Positions 50,672 through 60,998 of a stretch of DNA of 64,000 nucleotides are shown here, one piece after another. The stretch lies in assembly GCF_046054155.1 (NCBI RefSeq), contig NZ_JBEQCT010000001.1, positions 310,001-374,000 of the forward strand, written 5' to 3'. Every line of letters starts with the position of its first letter. Position 1 is the first letter of the stretch. Origin of the DNA: Celerinatantimonas yamalensis. GTDB lineage: Bacteria > Pseudomonadota > Gammaproteobacteria > Enterobacterales > Celerinatantimonadaceae. A model generated the notes under the pieces. It had not been told where the DNA came from, ran no database searches, and saw only the letters and a program-made list of their open reading frames with translations. Made by a program: the position numbers and the translations under genes.

Positions 50672-50985
50672 GTCGATCCTTCCTCATTTTAGATATTACT
50701 AATAATTCGAGTAATTAACAACCTACACTTGTTGTAGTTACATTTAGTGATTTAGATCACTATTTTTAGTTTATTTGTCTCGTGAATAAGATCACTAAAG
50801 TTTGCTAAATAAATAATCTAAAAGACAGATGAAAATAAAGAGATAAAAAATATTGGAAGATACTAATAAGCCAAGTGAAATTATTAATAAAGGGGGTTGA
50901 TATAAACATATGATAAAAACCAGCAGGATAAACTACTGGTCTTTATTATTAATGTGTAATTTTTATTTATTATCAATAAACCGCA
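50672..50985. other. Intergenic region between chemoreceptor and aceA
   Basis: No gene. It contains an inverted repeat CTACA-cttgt-TGTAG (50723-50737) and the CRP-like site at 50746-50761. The rest is A/T-rich and holds the aceA terminator area. Confidence 0.45.
50746..50761. promoter_or_regulatory. CRP-like palindrome
   Basis: AGTGAtttagaTCACT: inner GTGA-N6-TCAC as in CRP sites, centred about 82 nt before the chemoreceptor start on the minus strand. It is consistent with catabolite control of chemotaxis. Confidence 0.45.
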
Positions 50986-52587
50986 TTAGAGCGCAAATTG
51001 ATTCATGGTGTTATCTTTACCCGACGCTTTCAGTGCCTGTTCGCCAGAGAAATACTCCTTGTGGTCATCACCAATATTGGAGCCAGACATATCTTGGTGT
51101 TTCACACAAGCCAGACCTTGGCGGATCTCTTGACGTTGTACCTCTTTGACATATCCCAACATGCCTAGTTCGCTGAAGTAATCTTTTGCCAAATTGTCGG
51201 TAGACAACGCGGCCGTGTGGTAGGTTGGCAGGGTAATCAAGTGATGGAAGATCCCTGCTTGCGCTGCTGCGTCTTTTTGGAAGCGACGAATTTTTTCATC
51301 GGCTTCGATGGCCAGTGGCATGTCATCGTATGCTTGGGACATCAATTGGTCACGTTGGTATTCGCTCACATCTTTGTCTTCGGCCAACCACGCATCAAAC
51401 ACTTGTTGACGGAAGTTTAATGTCCAGTTGAAAGATGGGCTGTTGTTGTAAACCAACTTAGCATTTGGGACGATCTCACGAATGCGATTCACCAGACTGG
51501 CGATTTGTCCGATATGTGGTTTTTCTGTTTCGATCCACAATAAATCTGCGCCATGTTGTAATGAGGTGATGCAATCTAATACGACGCGATCTTCCCCAGT
51601 ATTGGGTTTAAAGCGCACCAAGCCATTGGCTAAGCGAGTCGGTTTAATCAAGCGATCGCCTAGTTTAATCACCATATCGCCAGATTTCATCTGATCAAGC
51701 GAGGTCACTTCTTCACCATCAATAAATGCCGTATATTGTTCAGCTAAGTCGCCTTTGGTGCGGGATACAGGAATCTTCTGCGTTAAACCAGCACCTAAAG
51801 AGTCGGTCCGCGCGACGATCACGCCATCGTCTACGCCCAGTTCCAAAAAGGCGTAACGAACAGCGTTGATTTTCGCCAAGAAGTCTTCGTGTGGCACAGT
51901 TACTTTGCCATCTTGGTGACCACATTGTTTGGCATCAGACACTTGGTTTTCGATCTGAATACAGCAAGCACCGGCTTCAATCATCTTTTTCGCTAGTAGA
52001 TAGGTGGCTTCTTCGTTACCAAAGCCCGCATCAATATCGGCAATAATAGGCACAACATGAGTCGCAAAGTGATCGACTTTTTGCTGTATTGATTGCTCAC
52101 GTAGTTGGTCGCCGGCCTTTCTAGCTTCGTCCATTTCTTTGAATAAATGCTGTAATTCACGCGCATCCGCTTGTTTTAAAAAAGTGTACAATTCTTCGAT
52201 CAAGGCTGGTACTGAGGTTTTCTCATGCATGGATTGGTCGGGTAACGGGCCAAATTCAGAGCGCATGGCGGCCACCATCCAACCCGAAAGGTACAGGTAA
52301 CGGCCATGAGTTGTTCCAAAATGCTTCTTAACGGAAATCATTTTTTGTTGACCGATAAAACCATGCCAGCATCCTAGCGATTGCGTGTAGTTCGCCGGGT
52401 CAAGATCATAGCTTGCCATGTCTGCACGCATAATCTTGGCCGTATATTTAGCAATATCTAAGCCGGTATTAAAGCGGTTTTGTAATTGCATTCTCACCAC
52501 GTATTCGGGATTCATCGCTGCCCATGTTGGGCCTTGTTCAGAGATGGTTTGGCTCGCTTGTAGGGTTTTATTTTTGTAAGTTTGCAT
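50986..52587 (-). CDS. aceA: Isocitrate lyase
   Basis: 533 residues, the long isocitrate-lyase subfamily (the short E. coli type has about 434). It cleaves isocitrate into glyoxylate and succinate. Visible: HVVPIIADIDAGFGNEEATY, the signature AKQCGHQDGKVTVPHEDFLA with the catalytic Cys (KQCGH in place of KKCGH), IVARTDSLGAGL, LVYNNSPSFNW and the C-terminal STDNLAKDYFSELGM. It lies 78 nt downstream of glcB on the same strand, so both glyoxylate-shunt enzymes are expressed together. Confidence 0.97.
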   Translation of the reverse strand: MQTYKNKTLQASQTISEQGPTWAAMNPEYVVRMQLQNRFNTGLDIAKYTAKIMRADMASYDLDPANYTQSLGCWHGFIGQQKMISVKKHFGTTHGRYLYLSGWMVAAMRSEFGPLPDQSMHEKTSVPALIEELYTFLKQADARELQHLFKEMDEARKAGDQLREQSIQQKVDHFATHVVPIIADIDAGFGNEEATYLLAKKMIEAGACCIQIENQVSDAKQCGHQDGKVTVPHEDFLAKINAVRYAFLELGVDDGVIVARTDSLGAGLTQKIPVSRTKGDLAEQYTAFIDGEEVTSLDQMKSGDMVIKLGDRLIKPTRLANGLVRFKPNTGEDRVVLDCITSLQHGADLLWIETEKPHIGQIASLVNRIREIVPNAKLVYNNSPSFNWTLNFRQQVFDAWLAEDKDVSEYQRDQLMSQAYDDMPLAIEADEKIRRFQKDAAAQAGIFHHLITLPTYHTAALSTDNLAKDYFSELGMLGYVKEVQRQEIRQGLACVKHQDMSGSNIGDDHKEYFSGEQALKASGKDNTMNQFAL

Positions 52588-52665
52588 ATTGTTTCTCTCT
52601 TTCGGGTTGCTTTAATTAGCACGACTAATGTGCTTGCTAATACGTTGTTTAAAATGGGCTCGTTT

Positions 52666-54894
52666 TTAAATTTGCATATGTGGCTCGTTAAAAGGGCGTT
52701 TTGCTTTAACTCGGTATGCATGCAATACCGGTTCTGTGTACCCATTGGGCTGAATCACGCCTTTAAAAATCAGATCTTGCGCCGCTTGAAAAGCGAGGCT
52801 CGGTTCATCGTGATCGTTGAGTGATTCTTGATGAATTAAGGAACGGGGCCCCATTGGACGGTAACCTTGGGTCTGTTTATTTTGTTCATCTACGACGAAT
52901 GCCATGCGCTGCATCACTTCGTCTATCTGTGATTTATGGCACACGCTATGGAGCAGCCAATTGGCCAAATGTTGGCTGGAAATGCGCAAGGTGGCGCGGT
53001 CTTCCATTAAAGCCACGTTGTGAATATCGGGCACTTTGGAACAACCTACGCCAGCCTCTACCCAGCGCACAACATAACCCAATAAACCCTGAACGTTGTT
53101 TTCAATTTCTCGCTCAATCTCTTGACTCGATAAGGTCAGATTGCTTGGAATGATTGGGATGGTGAGCAACTCTGTTAAACCCGCTTGAGCACGGTGTTTG
53201 ATAAGCGCCTGCATCTGAAATACATCCACATGGTGATAATGCAATGCATGCAGCGTCGCCGCAGTGGGTGACGGTACCCAAGCGGTGCTCGCTCCAGCTT
53301 TAGGATGCGCAATTTTTGCCTCCATCATGGCCGCCATTTCATCCGGCATGGCCCACATGCCTTTGCCAATTTGTGCCTTGCCGGGTAGACCACATTGTAA
53401 GCCGATATCCACATTGCGATTTTCATAGGCCTGAATCCATGGCTGGTTTTTGATCTGATCTTTTGGCAAAAAAGGCCCTGCGTGCATACTGGTATGAATT
53501 TCATCGCCCGTGCGATCTAAAAAGCCCGTATTGATGAAGAACACCCGCGATTTCGCCTGACGAATACACTCTTTTAAGTTCAAGGTCGTGCGACGTTCTT
53601 CATCCATGATGCCGATCTTGATGGTGTTCTCTGGTAAGTCCAGCATCTGCTCAACACGTGCAAATAACTCACAGCTAAAGGCAACTTCGTCTGGGCCATG
53701 CATTTTGGGTTTAACAATGTAAATACTGCCTGTGCGGCTATTGCGTATGCCTTCTGTTCGTTTTAAATCCAGCGCGCCGATCAAGCTAGTTACCACCGCA
53801 TCTATGATCCCTTCAGGAACAAAATTGCCCTGTGCATCTTGCATCAAGTCGCATTCCATCAAATGCCCGACATTACGCACCAACAACAGAGCGCGGCCAT
53901 GTAAACGGTATTCATGACCCTCCAAATCTGTAAAAATGCGATCAGGATTCATGCGGCGGGTTTGCATTTGTCCATCTTTTTCAAAGCGCGCAGCCAAGGT
54001 CCCTTGCATCAACCCCAACCAGTTACGGTACACTTCGATCTTGTCTTCGGCGTCCACTGCCGCAACAGAATCTTCGCAGTCAATAATGGTGCTTAACGCC
54101 GATTCAATCACGATGTCATTAATATGGGCCTTGTCGTTCGCGCCATTGGCCCCATTGCAATCAAACTGAATTTCTACGTGCAATCCATGATTTTTCAGCA
54201 AGATGGCGTCTGGTTCACTGTGTTGCCCATTTACCGCGACCAGTTGGCTAGGTTGCCGTAAACTGGTTTGGCGTCCATCATCTAAGAAAGCCAACAATTG
54301 GCGGGCATGCACCGTGTAGAGGGTTACGTTTTTATGCGAGCCTGATTCGAGAGTAAATATGTCATCCAAAAAGGCTTTGGCTTTGGCAATCACCTGTTTA
54401 CCCCGAATGGGGTTGTAACCTTGATTGGTTGTCCATTCGGCCGTTTTTGGGATCACATCCGTGCCGTAAAAAACATCGTACAAACTGCCCCAGCGTGCAT
54501 TTGCCGCATTGAGTGCAAAGCGGGCATTTTTAACCGGGACCACCAATTGCGGCCCTGCCAAAGTGGCAATTTCGGCATCCACGTTGGTGGTATTGATGGT
54601 GAAAGCCTCACCTTCGGTGATCAAGTAACCTATTTCACGCAAGAACGTCTCGTAGACAGAGATGTCCATTAGTCGACCTTGGTGAGCCAAGTGCCATTGA
54701 TCAATCTGCTGCTGCATCTGGTCTCGAGTGGCTAATAGCTGACGGTTTATAGGGGCTAAATCTTCGATTAGCTGCTCAAGATTACGCCAAAATAGTGCCG
54801 GCTCGATCGTGTGAAGGGGCAATACTTCGTCGTTAATGAAGGTGTAAAAGCCTGAGTTGATCATATTTTTATATTTAGATGAGGGCATCGTCAT
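52666..54894 (-). CDS. glcB: Malate synthase G
   Basis: 742 residues, the monomeric G form (about 720 residues). It condenses glyoxylate with acetyl-CoA to malate. Motifs: GRALLLVRNVGHLMECDLMQ, SIYIVKPKMHGPDEVAFSCE, IGIMDEERRTTLNLKECIRQ, FLDRTGDEIHTSMHAGPFLP and AMPDEMAAMMEAKIAHPKAG. The start at 54894 is preceded by AAGGAAAG. First gene of the glcB-aceA operon, divergent from the XRE regulator at 55050, so both promoters share a 155-nt region with a palindrome. Confidence 0.97.
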   Translation of the reverse strand: MTMPSSKYKNMINSGFYTFINDEVLPLHTIEPALFWRNLEQLIEDLAPINRQLLATRDQMQQQIDQWHLAHQGRLMDISVYETFLREIGYLITEGEAFTINTTNVDAEIATLAGPQLVVPVKNARFALNAANARWGSLYDVFYGTDVIPKTAEWTTNQGYNPIRGKQVIAKAKAFLDDIFTLESGSHKNVTLYTVHARQLLAFLDDGRQTSLRQPSQLVAVNGQHSEPDAILLKNHGLHVEIQFDCNGANGANDKAHINDIVIESALSTIIDCEDSVAAVDAEDKIEVYRNWLGLMQGTLAARFEKDGQMQTRRMNPDRIFTDLEGHEYRLHGRALLLVRNVGHLMECDLMQDAQGNFVPEGIIDAVVTSLIGALDLKRTEGIRNSRTGSIYIVKPKMHGPDEVAFSCELFARVEQMLDLPENTIKIGIMDEERRTTLNLKECIRQAKSRVFFINTGFLDRTGDEIHTSMHAGPFLPKDQIKNQPWIQAYENRNVDIGLQCGLPGKAQIGKGMWAMPDEMAAMMEAKIAHPKAGASTAWVPSPTAATLHALHYHHVDVFQMQALIKHRAQAGLTELLTIPIIPSNLTLSSQEIEREIENNVQGLLGYVVRWVEAGVGCSKVPDIHNVALMEDRATLRISSQHLANWLLHSVCHKSQIDEVMQRMAFVVDEQNKQTQGYRPMGPRSLIHQESLNDHDEPSLAFQAAQDLIFKGVIQPNGYTEPVLHAYRVKAKRPFNEPHMQI

Positions 54895-55025
54895 CTCGCT
54901 TTCCTTCTTTGATCGGTCTACTTCAAATTTGTTTATGTGTAGGATGTCGCAATTCGTTTACTAGTTGTTAACAATTGCTTGATTTACACTCTATCTCCTA
55001 TTAACTTAAAATTTCACAATAAGAA

Positions 55026-55038
55026 TTACACAGTGTAA
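55026..55038. promoter_or_regulatory. Candidate operator TTACACaGTGTAA
   Basis: A 13-bp palindrome 11 nt before the regulator start; a half-match GATTTACACTC lies at about 54980-54990. It fits an autoregulatory and shared binding site for the XRE protein between glcB and its own gene. Confidence 0.55.
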
Positions 55039-55049
55039 ATTTTACAAAA

Positions 55050-56576
55050 ATGAAAAGTAAAAATAGTCTCAATCGCAAAGCCCATTTTTTGGGCACCAAG
55101 ATCCGTAACCTACGTAAACGTAACTGCTTGACGATGGAGGATTTATCGGCGCGATGCATTAAAGTGGACGCAGAAGCTGCGCCATCGGTGTCTTATTTGT
55201 CCATGATTGAGCGAGGGAAACGCATCCCCAGTGAAGACGTTTTGGAAGTCATTGCCAGTGTGTTTCAAAAAAGTGTTGATTGGTTTCTTGACGATATTCC
55301 CGAAGAGGAGGCTATCACCCCATCTAAAGGCTCAGGTGGTGGCATCAATGGGATGGCATTAGAGCCAAACTTTTTGTTTTCTAAAGAAATATTGCAAATT
55401 GCCATCCCTGAAATGCTTTCTCAAACTGGTACCAATGGCCGTCAATTTGCTCACTTACTGATCCGTGCTCACCAAGAACATCATCAAAATCATTTCCCTG
55501 ATTTAGAGCGCGCGGCCGAAGAAGTAGGGCTCAAGCGTTTGCCATTAAGTCTTGATGAGATTGTCGCCATCACCAAGCAAATGGGATTGCGGATCGAGTG
55601 GTTCGCTAAGACGCCCATCGAGGTTTTGCAAGAGATGGGCATTGATAAAAGCCATGTGGTCACCTCTTTCTTTGTGCCACCTTGCACGATTTACATTAAC
55701 CAAATTATGAAAGCTCAACCGCAACGCCTGAAATACAATCTTGCTGTGCACATTGGCCATGCGGTATTACACGACAACGACAGCATGCAAAATGTGCTCG
55801 TCACTGGGCGTGATGAGATCTCGCCCTTACAAGCGAACAATGCCAAATTACAATCGTCGGGAATGGATGCTCAGGATGTTTTGTTTGCATGGCGAGATTT
55901 TGAATGTAGTTTTTTTGCTGGGGCATTACTGTGCCCCAAAGTGCCGTTTCGACAAATGCTGGATCGCAACGGTTATGAGATCAACACCGCAAGGTTGGCC
56001 GACGTTTCAGAGTCTGTCACTATGCGTCGAATGACCGCGGTTTCGCCGTATCCCCATTGGCATTATTTCGATGCCTATGCGCCGGGCAAACTCAAAGCAG
56101 TTTATCGAGGCAACGGCATTCCACTGCCTTGGGGCAACATGAGCATCGTGAAAGACCCTTGTCAGCACTGGTCGGTATTTCGCAAAATTAACGATCTCAG
56201 TTCAGGCACTTCTGCGCAAATTTCCATTCTCGATGTGGGGGATGAATCACGCATTTACGCCTGCGAATCAATTAAGGTGCACGATCTTGCGGGCAACAGT
56301 CATGTGCTTTGTTCAGGTATCGATCTCAATCCTGCTATTGATGCCCAAGGCAAAGATGCTCTTAGTATCGCCAGCGATCTACGGAAAGCCTGCGTGACCA
56401 AAAATGGCTCTTCGCCGATTCCTCAAATTATTAAAAAGGATCTCATGAGCGTGGCAAAAATTCTCAATATTAACTGGATAGAACGGGGGATCGGCAACGA
56501 CGCGAGGCTTATTTGTTCCCGAGGTGCGGTCTGCCCAAGATCTTCGAATTGTTATCTAAAATGTGAGGTGAATTAG
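55050..56576 (+). CDS. XRE-family regulator with DUF3612 domain
   Basis: 508 residues. Helix-turn-helix at residues 15-75: LGTKIRNLRKRNCLTMEDLS, SVSYLSMIERGKRIPSEDVL, EVIASVFQKSVDWFL. The long C-terminal part (FLFSKEILQIAIPEMLSQTG, IGHAVLHDND, CSFFAGALLCPKVPFRQMLD) includes a ImmA-like metal-site remnant typical of the short-chain fatty-acid regulator family (RamB-like) and ends with a Cys-rich tail (CSRGAVCPRSSNCYLKC). Related proteins control acetate and propionate metabolism. Divergent from glcB-aceA, which it very probably regulates. Confidence 0.9.
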   Translation: MKSKNSLNRKAHFLGTKIRNLRKRNCLTMEDLSARCIKVDAEAAPSVSYLSMIERGKRIPSEDVLEVIASVFQKSVDWFLDDIPEEEAITPSKGSGGGINGMALEPNFLFSKEILQIAIPEMLSQTGTNGRQFAHLLIRAHQEHHQNHFPDLERAAEEVGLKRLPLSLDEIVAITKQMGLRIEWFAKTPIEVLQEMGIDKSHVVTSFFVPPCTIYINQIMKAQPQRLKYNLAVHIGHAVLHDNDSMQNVLVTGRDEISPLQANNAKLQSSGMDAQDVLFAWRDFECSFFAGALLCPKVPFRQMLDRNGYEINTARLADVSESVTMRRMTAVSPYPHWHYFDAYAPGKLKAVYRGNGIPLPWGNMSIVKDPCQHWSVFRKINDLSSGTSAQISILDVGDESRIYACESIKVHDLAGNSHVLCSGIDLNPAIDAQGKDALSIASDLRKACVTKNGSSPIPQIIKKDLMSVAKILNINWIERGIGNDARLICSRGAVCPRSSNCYLKCEVN

Positions 56577-57114
56577 GCAGTTGCTTTGAAAATAGTGGTG
56601 CTGTAGCAGAGAAGACTAGTTGGAAAAAAAATAATTTTTGTTAAGACAACGCTTGTTCGTCAATGCGCTTGTCACTGCGGTTCGTTTTGTGTGGGTCGTT
56701 TGATATTGAGTCAGATGAACGCGACAGTATCAAGAACAAAAGTTGAAGACTGTCTGAAAAGCATGCTGAAAACGTTCACGCTGTTTATTAAAAATTTAAG
56801 CATATTTGTCACTTTGGGCGCTAATCTCAAAGGTTGTACAGTAAACAATTGATAGTGGTCCGGCAAAAAGAGTAAAAAGTTAGTTATTTTCTAGTTGTGT
56901 CATTATGTGTTTTTGTTTAGCTAATGGCTGTATTTGTCGCTATGCTCATATATAGCTAACTGATTAAATGCTGTTTGATGATGGAGTCGTTTTTGACAAA
57001 TCTACTTAACCGATATTATATGAAAGCTTATAGCTAGACGCCGGTCGCCCAGAATTAATACCTTGGGTGTTATATGGGGCAGTATTATTTAGGATAATTT
57101 CGCCGAGTGTTTTT
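56577..57114. other. Intergenic region without genes
   Basis: 538 nt with no credible frame. A/T-rich; 56860-57050 probably contains the promoter of the GGDEF gene. I see no repeat or hairpin of note. Confidence 0.45.
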
Positions 57115-58017
57115 ATGATTAGTATTGAACAGATGGTCAGTATAATGGAAGCATTGCCAGACCCTGTTTTTATATTGTCACGTAGTGGTAAATATATTGA
57201 CGTGTTCGGCGGGCGTGATACCCGTTATTATCATAGTGGCAAAGAGCTTATTGGGTTGCGTATTTCCGACATTGTTGAAGGTGAAAAGGCAAAGTGGTTT
57301 CTGGAACAAATTGCGCTTGCGTTGGAATCGAATAAGTTGTTGATCAGAGAGTATGAACTGCATAATGTAGAGATAGATAGGGCCCTAGCGGACGGACCAC
57401 AGCAACCTATTTGGTTTGAAGGCCGTATTCAAAAGCTCGATTTTTTGATTGACGGTGAGTCCGTGGTGCTTTGGGTGGCCAGCAATATTTCAGAGCGACA
57501 TGAAATGGAGATTAAACTTCGAGAGCTCAGTGATACCGATCAGCTCACAGGGCTGTTTAATCGCAGAAAACTTGAACACGATCTGATACTTCATTATGAC
57601 GCATTTGAACGGCACGCGGTGCCAACCTCTATCTTGATGTTTGACCTCGATAACCTAAAAATAGTTAATGATACCCTTGGTCATTATGCGGGTGATGAAA
57701 TCATCATGATGATTGGCGACATTTGTCGGTCAGAACTGAGGAAAACGGATATTGCCTGTCGCTTTGGGGGCGATGAATTCGTGATTGGCTTGCCGAGTAT
57801 TGAATTAGAACAGGCGGTGCAATTTGCCAATCGGCTACGAAAGAAAGTTAAACGTGATATGAGTCTACTTTCCACTGGTGAGACCACGGTTAGCATCAGT
57901 ATAGGTGTTGCGACTATGGAGCCAGTAGACCGATCATATGAAGATACCTTGAAACGTGCTGATGGCGCTTTGTATGAAGCGAAACGATGCGGTAAAGATC
58001 AAGTGGTAGCCAGTTAA
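57115..58017 (+). CDS. PAS-GGDEF diguanylate cyclase
   Basis: 300 residues from the ATG at 57115; the frame extends 16 codons upstream without homology. A PAS domain at residues 5-125 (SIMEALPDPVFILSRSGKYI, VVLWVASNISERHE) is followed by the cyclase domain: DQLTGLFNRRKLEHDL, LMFDLDNLKIVNDTLGH and the active site CRFGGDEFVIGL. It makes cyclic di-GMP from GTP. No membrane segment, so it should be a cytosolic sensor. The inhibitory RxxD site is not evident before GGDEF. The signal is unknown. Confidence 0.95.
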   Translation: MISIEQMVSIMEALPDPVFILSRSGKYIDVFGGRDTRYYHSGKELIGLRISDIVEGEKAKWFLEQIALALESNKLLIREYELHNVEIDRALADGPQQPIWFEGRIQKLDFLIDGESVVLWVASNISERHEMEIKLRELSDTDQLTGLFNRRKLEHDLILHYDAFERHAVPTSILMFDLDNLKIVNDTLGHYAGDEIIMMIGDICRSELRKTDIACRFGGDEFVIGLPSIELEQAVQFANRLRKKVKRDMSLLSTGETTVSISIGVATMEPVDRSYEDTLKRADGALYEAKRCGKDQVVAS

Positions 58018-58205
58018 TACCAAATTAGTTGCAGTGTCTTAACCGGTGTAAGTGAAGTGAGCCGTGATCTGCATTGAAACTTAAAAGGTATCCATTGCAG
58101 TCCAAAAATCGAAACGATATTCGATAGGCAGACTGGTTGACGAGAGTCAAACCAAGCAGAATTAAGCTGACGGAGCAGGTACAAGAGCCTTCAACGATAT
58201 CGCGG

Positions 58206-59405
58206 CTAAGAGGCTGGTGTGACGCAAACACGATTACGACCATGGCGTTTCGCCTGATAGAGCGCCTGATCGGCACGTTTTATCAATTGGTGGTGCGAAT
58301 CATGTTTTTCTCGCTGTGCAACACCGATACTAATGGTGACGTTTTCACAATGACTGAATGACAAAGTGGCGACTTGGCGGCGTAGATGGTCAGCTAGATC
58401 GACGGTTTGCGCAAAAGTTTGGAAGAACGCAATAATAATAAACTCTTCACCACCATAACGGCTTAATAGCGCCCCGTGTTGATGACAATATTTTTGCATA
58501 CATGCGGCGACTTGAACCAGAACTTGGTCACCGGAGCTGTGTCCGTAGCTGTCATTAATGTGTTTGAAGTGGTCGATGTCGACGACAAGAACGTGTAAAT
58601 GGTAAGAGGTGGTGAAAATTTTTCTAAATATGTCCAAAATAAAACTGCGATTTTTTAGTTGCGTTAATGAATCGGTTTCACTGATTTGTTTTAGACGCCG
58701 CGCATATTGATTTGCGCGGTTGATCTCGTGATTCAGCTTACGCGAGTAAACCCCCATCATGGCAATCATGAGCATCAACGAGATCAAGTTACAGATCATA
58801 ATATCTTCATAACGTTGTTCTGGCTGGGTATACGTCAATATCCAACTGGGATGTATGTGTTCAATCTGGATCAATACTAAAGGTTGAGCCACCATCATAA
58901 ATACGATCGGTAAGCGGAAGTAATTGATCTCGTATAAAACCACTGTGCAATAAATGACAGCAATATAGGTGAAAGCCAGCGTTGGGCCGTAAGAGCCAGC
59001 GTCCATAAACCAATTGAGCGGTAAACTGACAAATAAGATATTAAATACATAAATGATCGCCATTCGCTTAAATTGCTGTTTATATCGGGAGAAATACCAC
59101 AATACAATCTGCATTAAACTATTTGCTAATAGGATCCAATTGTAGATGAAGGGAATATCGAGATAAGCAAAATTGAACGTTGCCGAGATGGCCAAAAATA
59201 CGCAGGTAAGCAATAGCAATGTGTGATGGACTTGATAAAATAATGGCAAATTATCTGAGCCAAGTAGGTAGTGACGCAGACGAGGTGGCAAAGAAAAAGG
59301 TCGGTCCATTTTTATTCCCAATTTAATCAATAGCAAGCTTAGAAAAACCATCTGTTGTACTGCCATCAAAATATAGGGCGCAGTGGCAGGGACTTCGGCA
59401 AGCAA
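58206..59405 (-). CDS. Membrane-bound GGDEF diguanylate cyclase
   Basis: 399 residues. The first 230 hold six or seven hydrophobic segments (PYILMAVQQMVFLSLLLIKL, TLLLLTCVFLAISATFNFAY, LAFTYIAVIYCTVVLYEINY), a membrane sensor of undefined family. Then DSLTQLKNRSFILDIFRK, VVDIDHFKHINDSYGHSSGD and the active site RYGGEEFIIIAF. It synthesises cyclic di-GMP. It is convergent with the PAS-GGDEF gene at 57115; the two are not in one operon. Confidence 0.94.
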   Translation of the reverse strand: MLAEVPATAPYILMAVQQMVFLSLLLIKLGIKMDRPFSLPPRLRHYLLGSDNLPLFYQVHHTLLLLTCVFLAISATFNFAYLDIPFIYNWILLANSLMQIVLWYFSRYKQQFKRMAIIYVFNILFVSLPLNWFMDAGSYGPTLAFTYIAVIYCTVVLYEINYFRLPIVFMMVAQPLVLIQIEHIHPSWILTYTQPEQRYEDIMICNLISLMLMIAMMGVYSRKLNHEINRANQYARRLKQISETDSLTQLKNRSFILDIFRKIFTTSYHLHVLVVDIDHFKHINDSYGHSSGDQVLVQVAACMQKYCHQHGALLSRYGGEEFIIIAFFQTFAQTVDLADHLRRQVATLSFSHCENVTISIGVAQREKHDSHHQLIKRADQALYQAKRHGRNRVCVTPAS

Positions 59406-60362
59406 CTCACCGAGTTGTTGTTTTTATATTGCAGAGCATCAATTATGTGCTGAATAGCCTAACACAATGCGATTCCTTATAAAGCTATGAGTGAGTTTTA
59501 CATACATGTTGATGATTCCGGAACATGTGAATAGCATAAAGACAAACGCAAAACCCAAGGGTTATTGGGCATGATGAACGGTCAGTTTGCCATGACTCAG
59601 ATAGTGGGATCGGCACAACCTTGGCTGTTGGTAATTGCTGTTTCACCCAAATTTGTATAGAGCTTGCTTATCGCTATTTTAGCGAAGAGTTACACACCTG
59701 ATCATTAGATTGTGGATATCTTACTCCCGCATTCGGCGCTGCTATCTGCATGATTTTCAGTATTACAACTTTTTCGATGCAGATCATATATCAGCAGTGA
59801 CCCGGTGTGAATAAGCGACTTTAAAAAAGCAGATTACATTGTATGCTAGAACTTCTTTATATAGCGAACTGCATGTTGTTGCTCTGTGTTGGCACGTGAT
59901 TGATAATGAATGTTGCCGGAGAGTTTGAAACATGTCATTTTTATTGTTGAGAGTAGCGACATGAAAGTCGGGCCGTTGGGTGAAGCTAGCAATAGTGTTT
60001 GGCCGATATCAATACTGACATGACTATTTTGCCTTGTGGTGATATACATCATAAGCTAACTCTCGCATTGCATAATGCGAGTTTGAGATCCAGACGATGA
60101 CTGAGCGTGGCTTTCGACAACGAGTGTCACTGTATTGAGTCGCCGCATAGCAAGTGGGATTGTAGATTAAAGTTTGAGTCTTCCCTTACCTGAGTTAAGC
60201 AAGAATGATCCACCCCAATTGGTCAAGTAGGCTGCGCCAATGAATGGCGCTTTTGGGTTTGTTGTGTTTTTGGGGTTCAAACGTTATGTAGCAGTTTGGT
60301 CAGTGTATTGCTCAGATCTTAATAAAACGGCAGTTTTCAACGATAGAAACGGAGTATTTACA
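59406..60362. other. 957-nt stretch without a confirmed gene
   Basis: A 68-codon minus-strand frame at 59846-60052 (HVSIDIGQTLLLASPNG, QSRANTEQQHAV) may be an eroded gene piece. A hairpin CTCGCATTGCATAATGCGAG is at about 60063-60082. Nothing else recognised; the plus strand from 60240 is open into the LysE gene but is not coding-like before 60363. Confidence 0.4.
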
Positions 60363-60998
60363 TTGCTTGGTATCGAAAATTTTTGGTTATTTGTAGCGTC
60401 CGGCATTTTGCTTAATATTATTCCTGGGCCTGACTCGATACTCATCGCTGGCAGGGCTGCGAGTCAGGGGTTTAAAGCTGGCTCATCGGCAGCACTGGGT
60501 ATCGGCACGGGAACGCTTATTCACATCATCGCGGCGGCATTGGGTTTATCTGCTATTTTAGCGACTTCAGCGACTGCGTTCACGATCGTGAAAATTTTAG
60601 GAGGAATGTATCTGCTTTATATGGCGATTGGCATGTTTAGAAGCAGTTGCTTGGATGAGGACATCAAAGTCATTAAACCGGAAAAAGCATCTTTAAAAAG
60701 AATATATATTCAAGGTATAGTTACAAACTTATTCAATCCTAAAGTGGCGTTATTTTTTCTATCTTTTATGCCTCAGTTTATATCTACATCCAGTGATAAT
60801 AAAACATTAGCTTTTTTGGTACTTGGTTTAGTTTTTAACTTCAACGGTATGATCTGGTGCCATTTTATTGCTCGGGCTTCATCATCAATGAGCCGAAGAT
60901 TGTCGGCGAGTAAAGCGGTGAAAAAATGGTTGTATAGAGTTGCTGCAAGTTTGTTTGGTTTGTTTGGAATCAAATTACTAGTTGCGACACAAAGCTAG
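60363..60998 (+). CDS. LysE/RhtB-family amino-acid exporter
   Basis: 211 residues from the TTG at 60363, chosen because CGGAGTA lies 9 nt upstream and the family homology begins right there. Six hydrophobic segments; the signature LLNIIPGPDSILIAGRAASQ near residue 16, GIGTGTLIHIIAAALGLSAI and YIQGIVTNLFNPKVALFFLS. It exports an amino acid such as homoserine, threonine or a derivative. It differs clearly from the LysE gene at 42476. No operon partner. Confidence 0.92.
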   Translation: MLGIENFWLFVASGILLNIIPGPDSILIAGRAASQGFKAGSSAALGIGTGTLIHIIAAALGLSAILATSATAFTIVKILGGMYLLYMAIGMFRSSCLDEDIKVIKPEKASLKRIYIQGIVTNLFNPKVALFFLSFMPQFISTSSDNKTLAFLVLGLVFNFNGMIWCHFIARASSSMSRRLSASKAVKKWLYRVAASLFGLFGIKLLVATQS

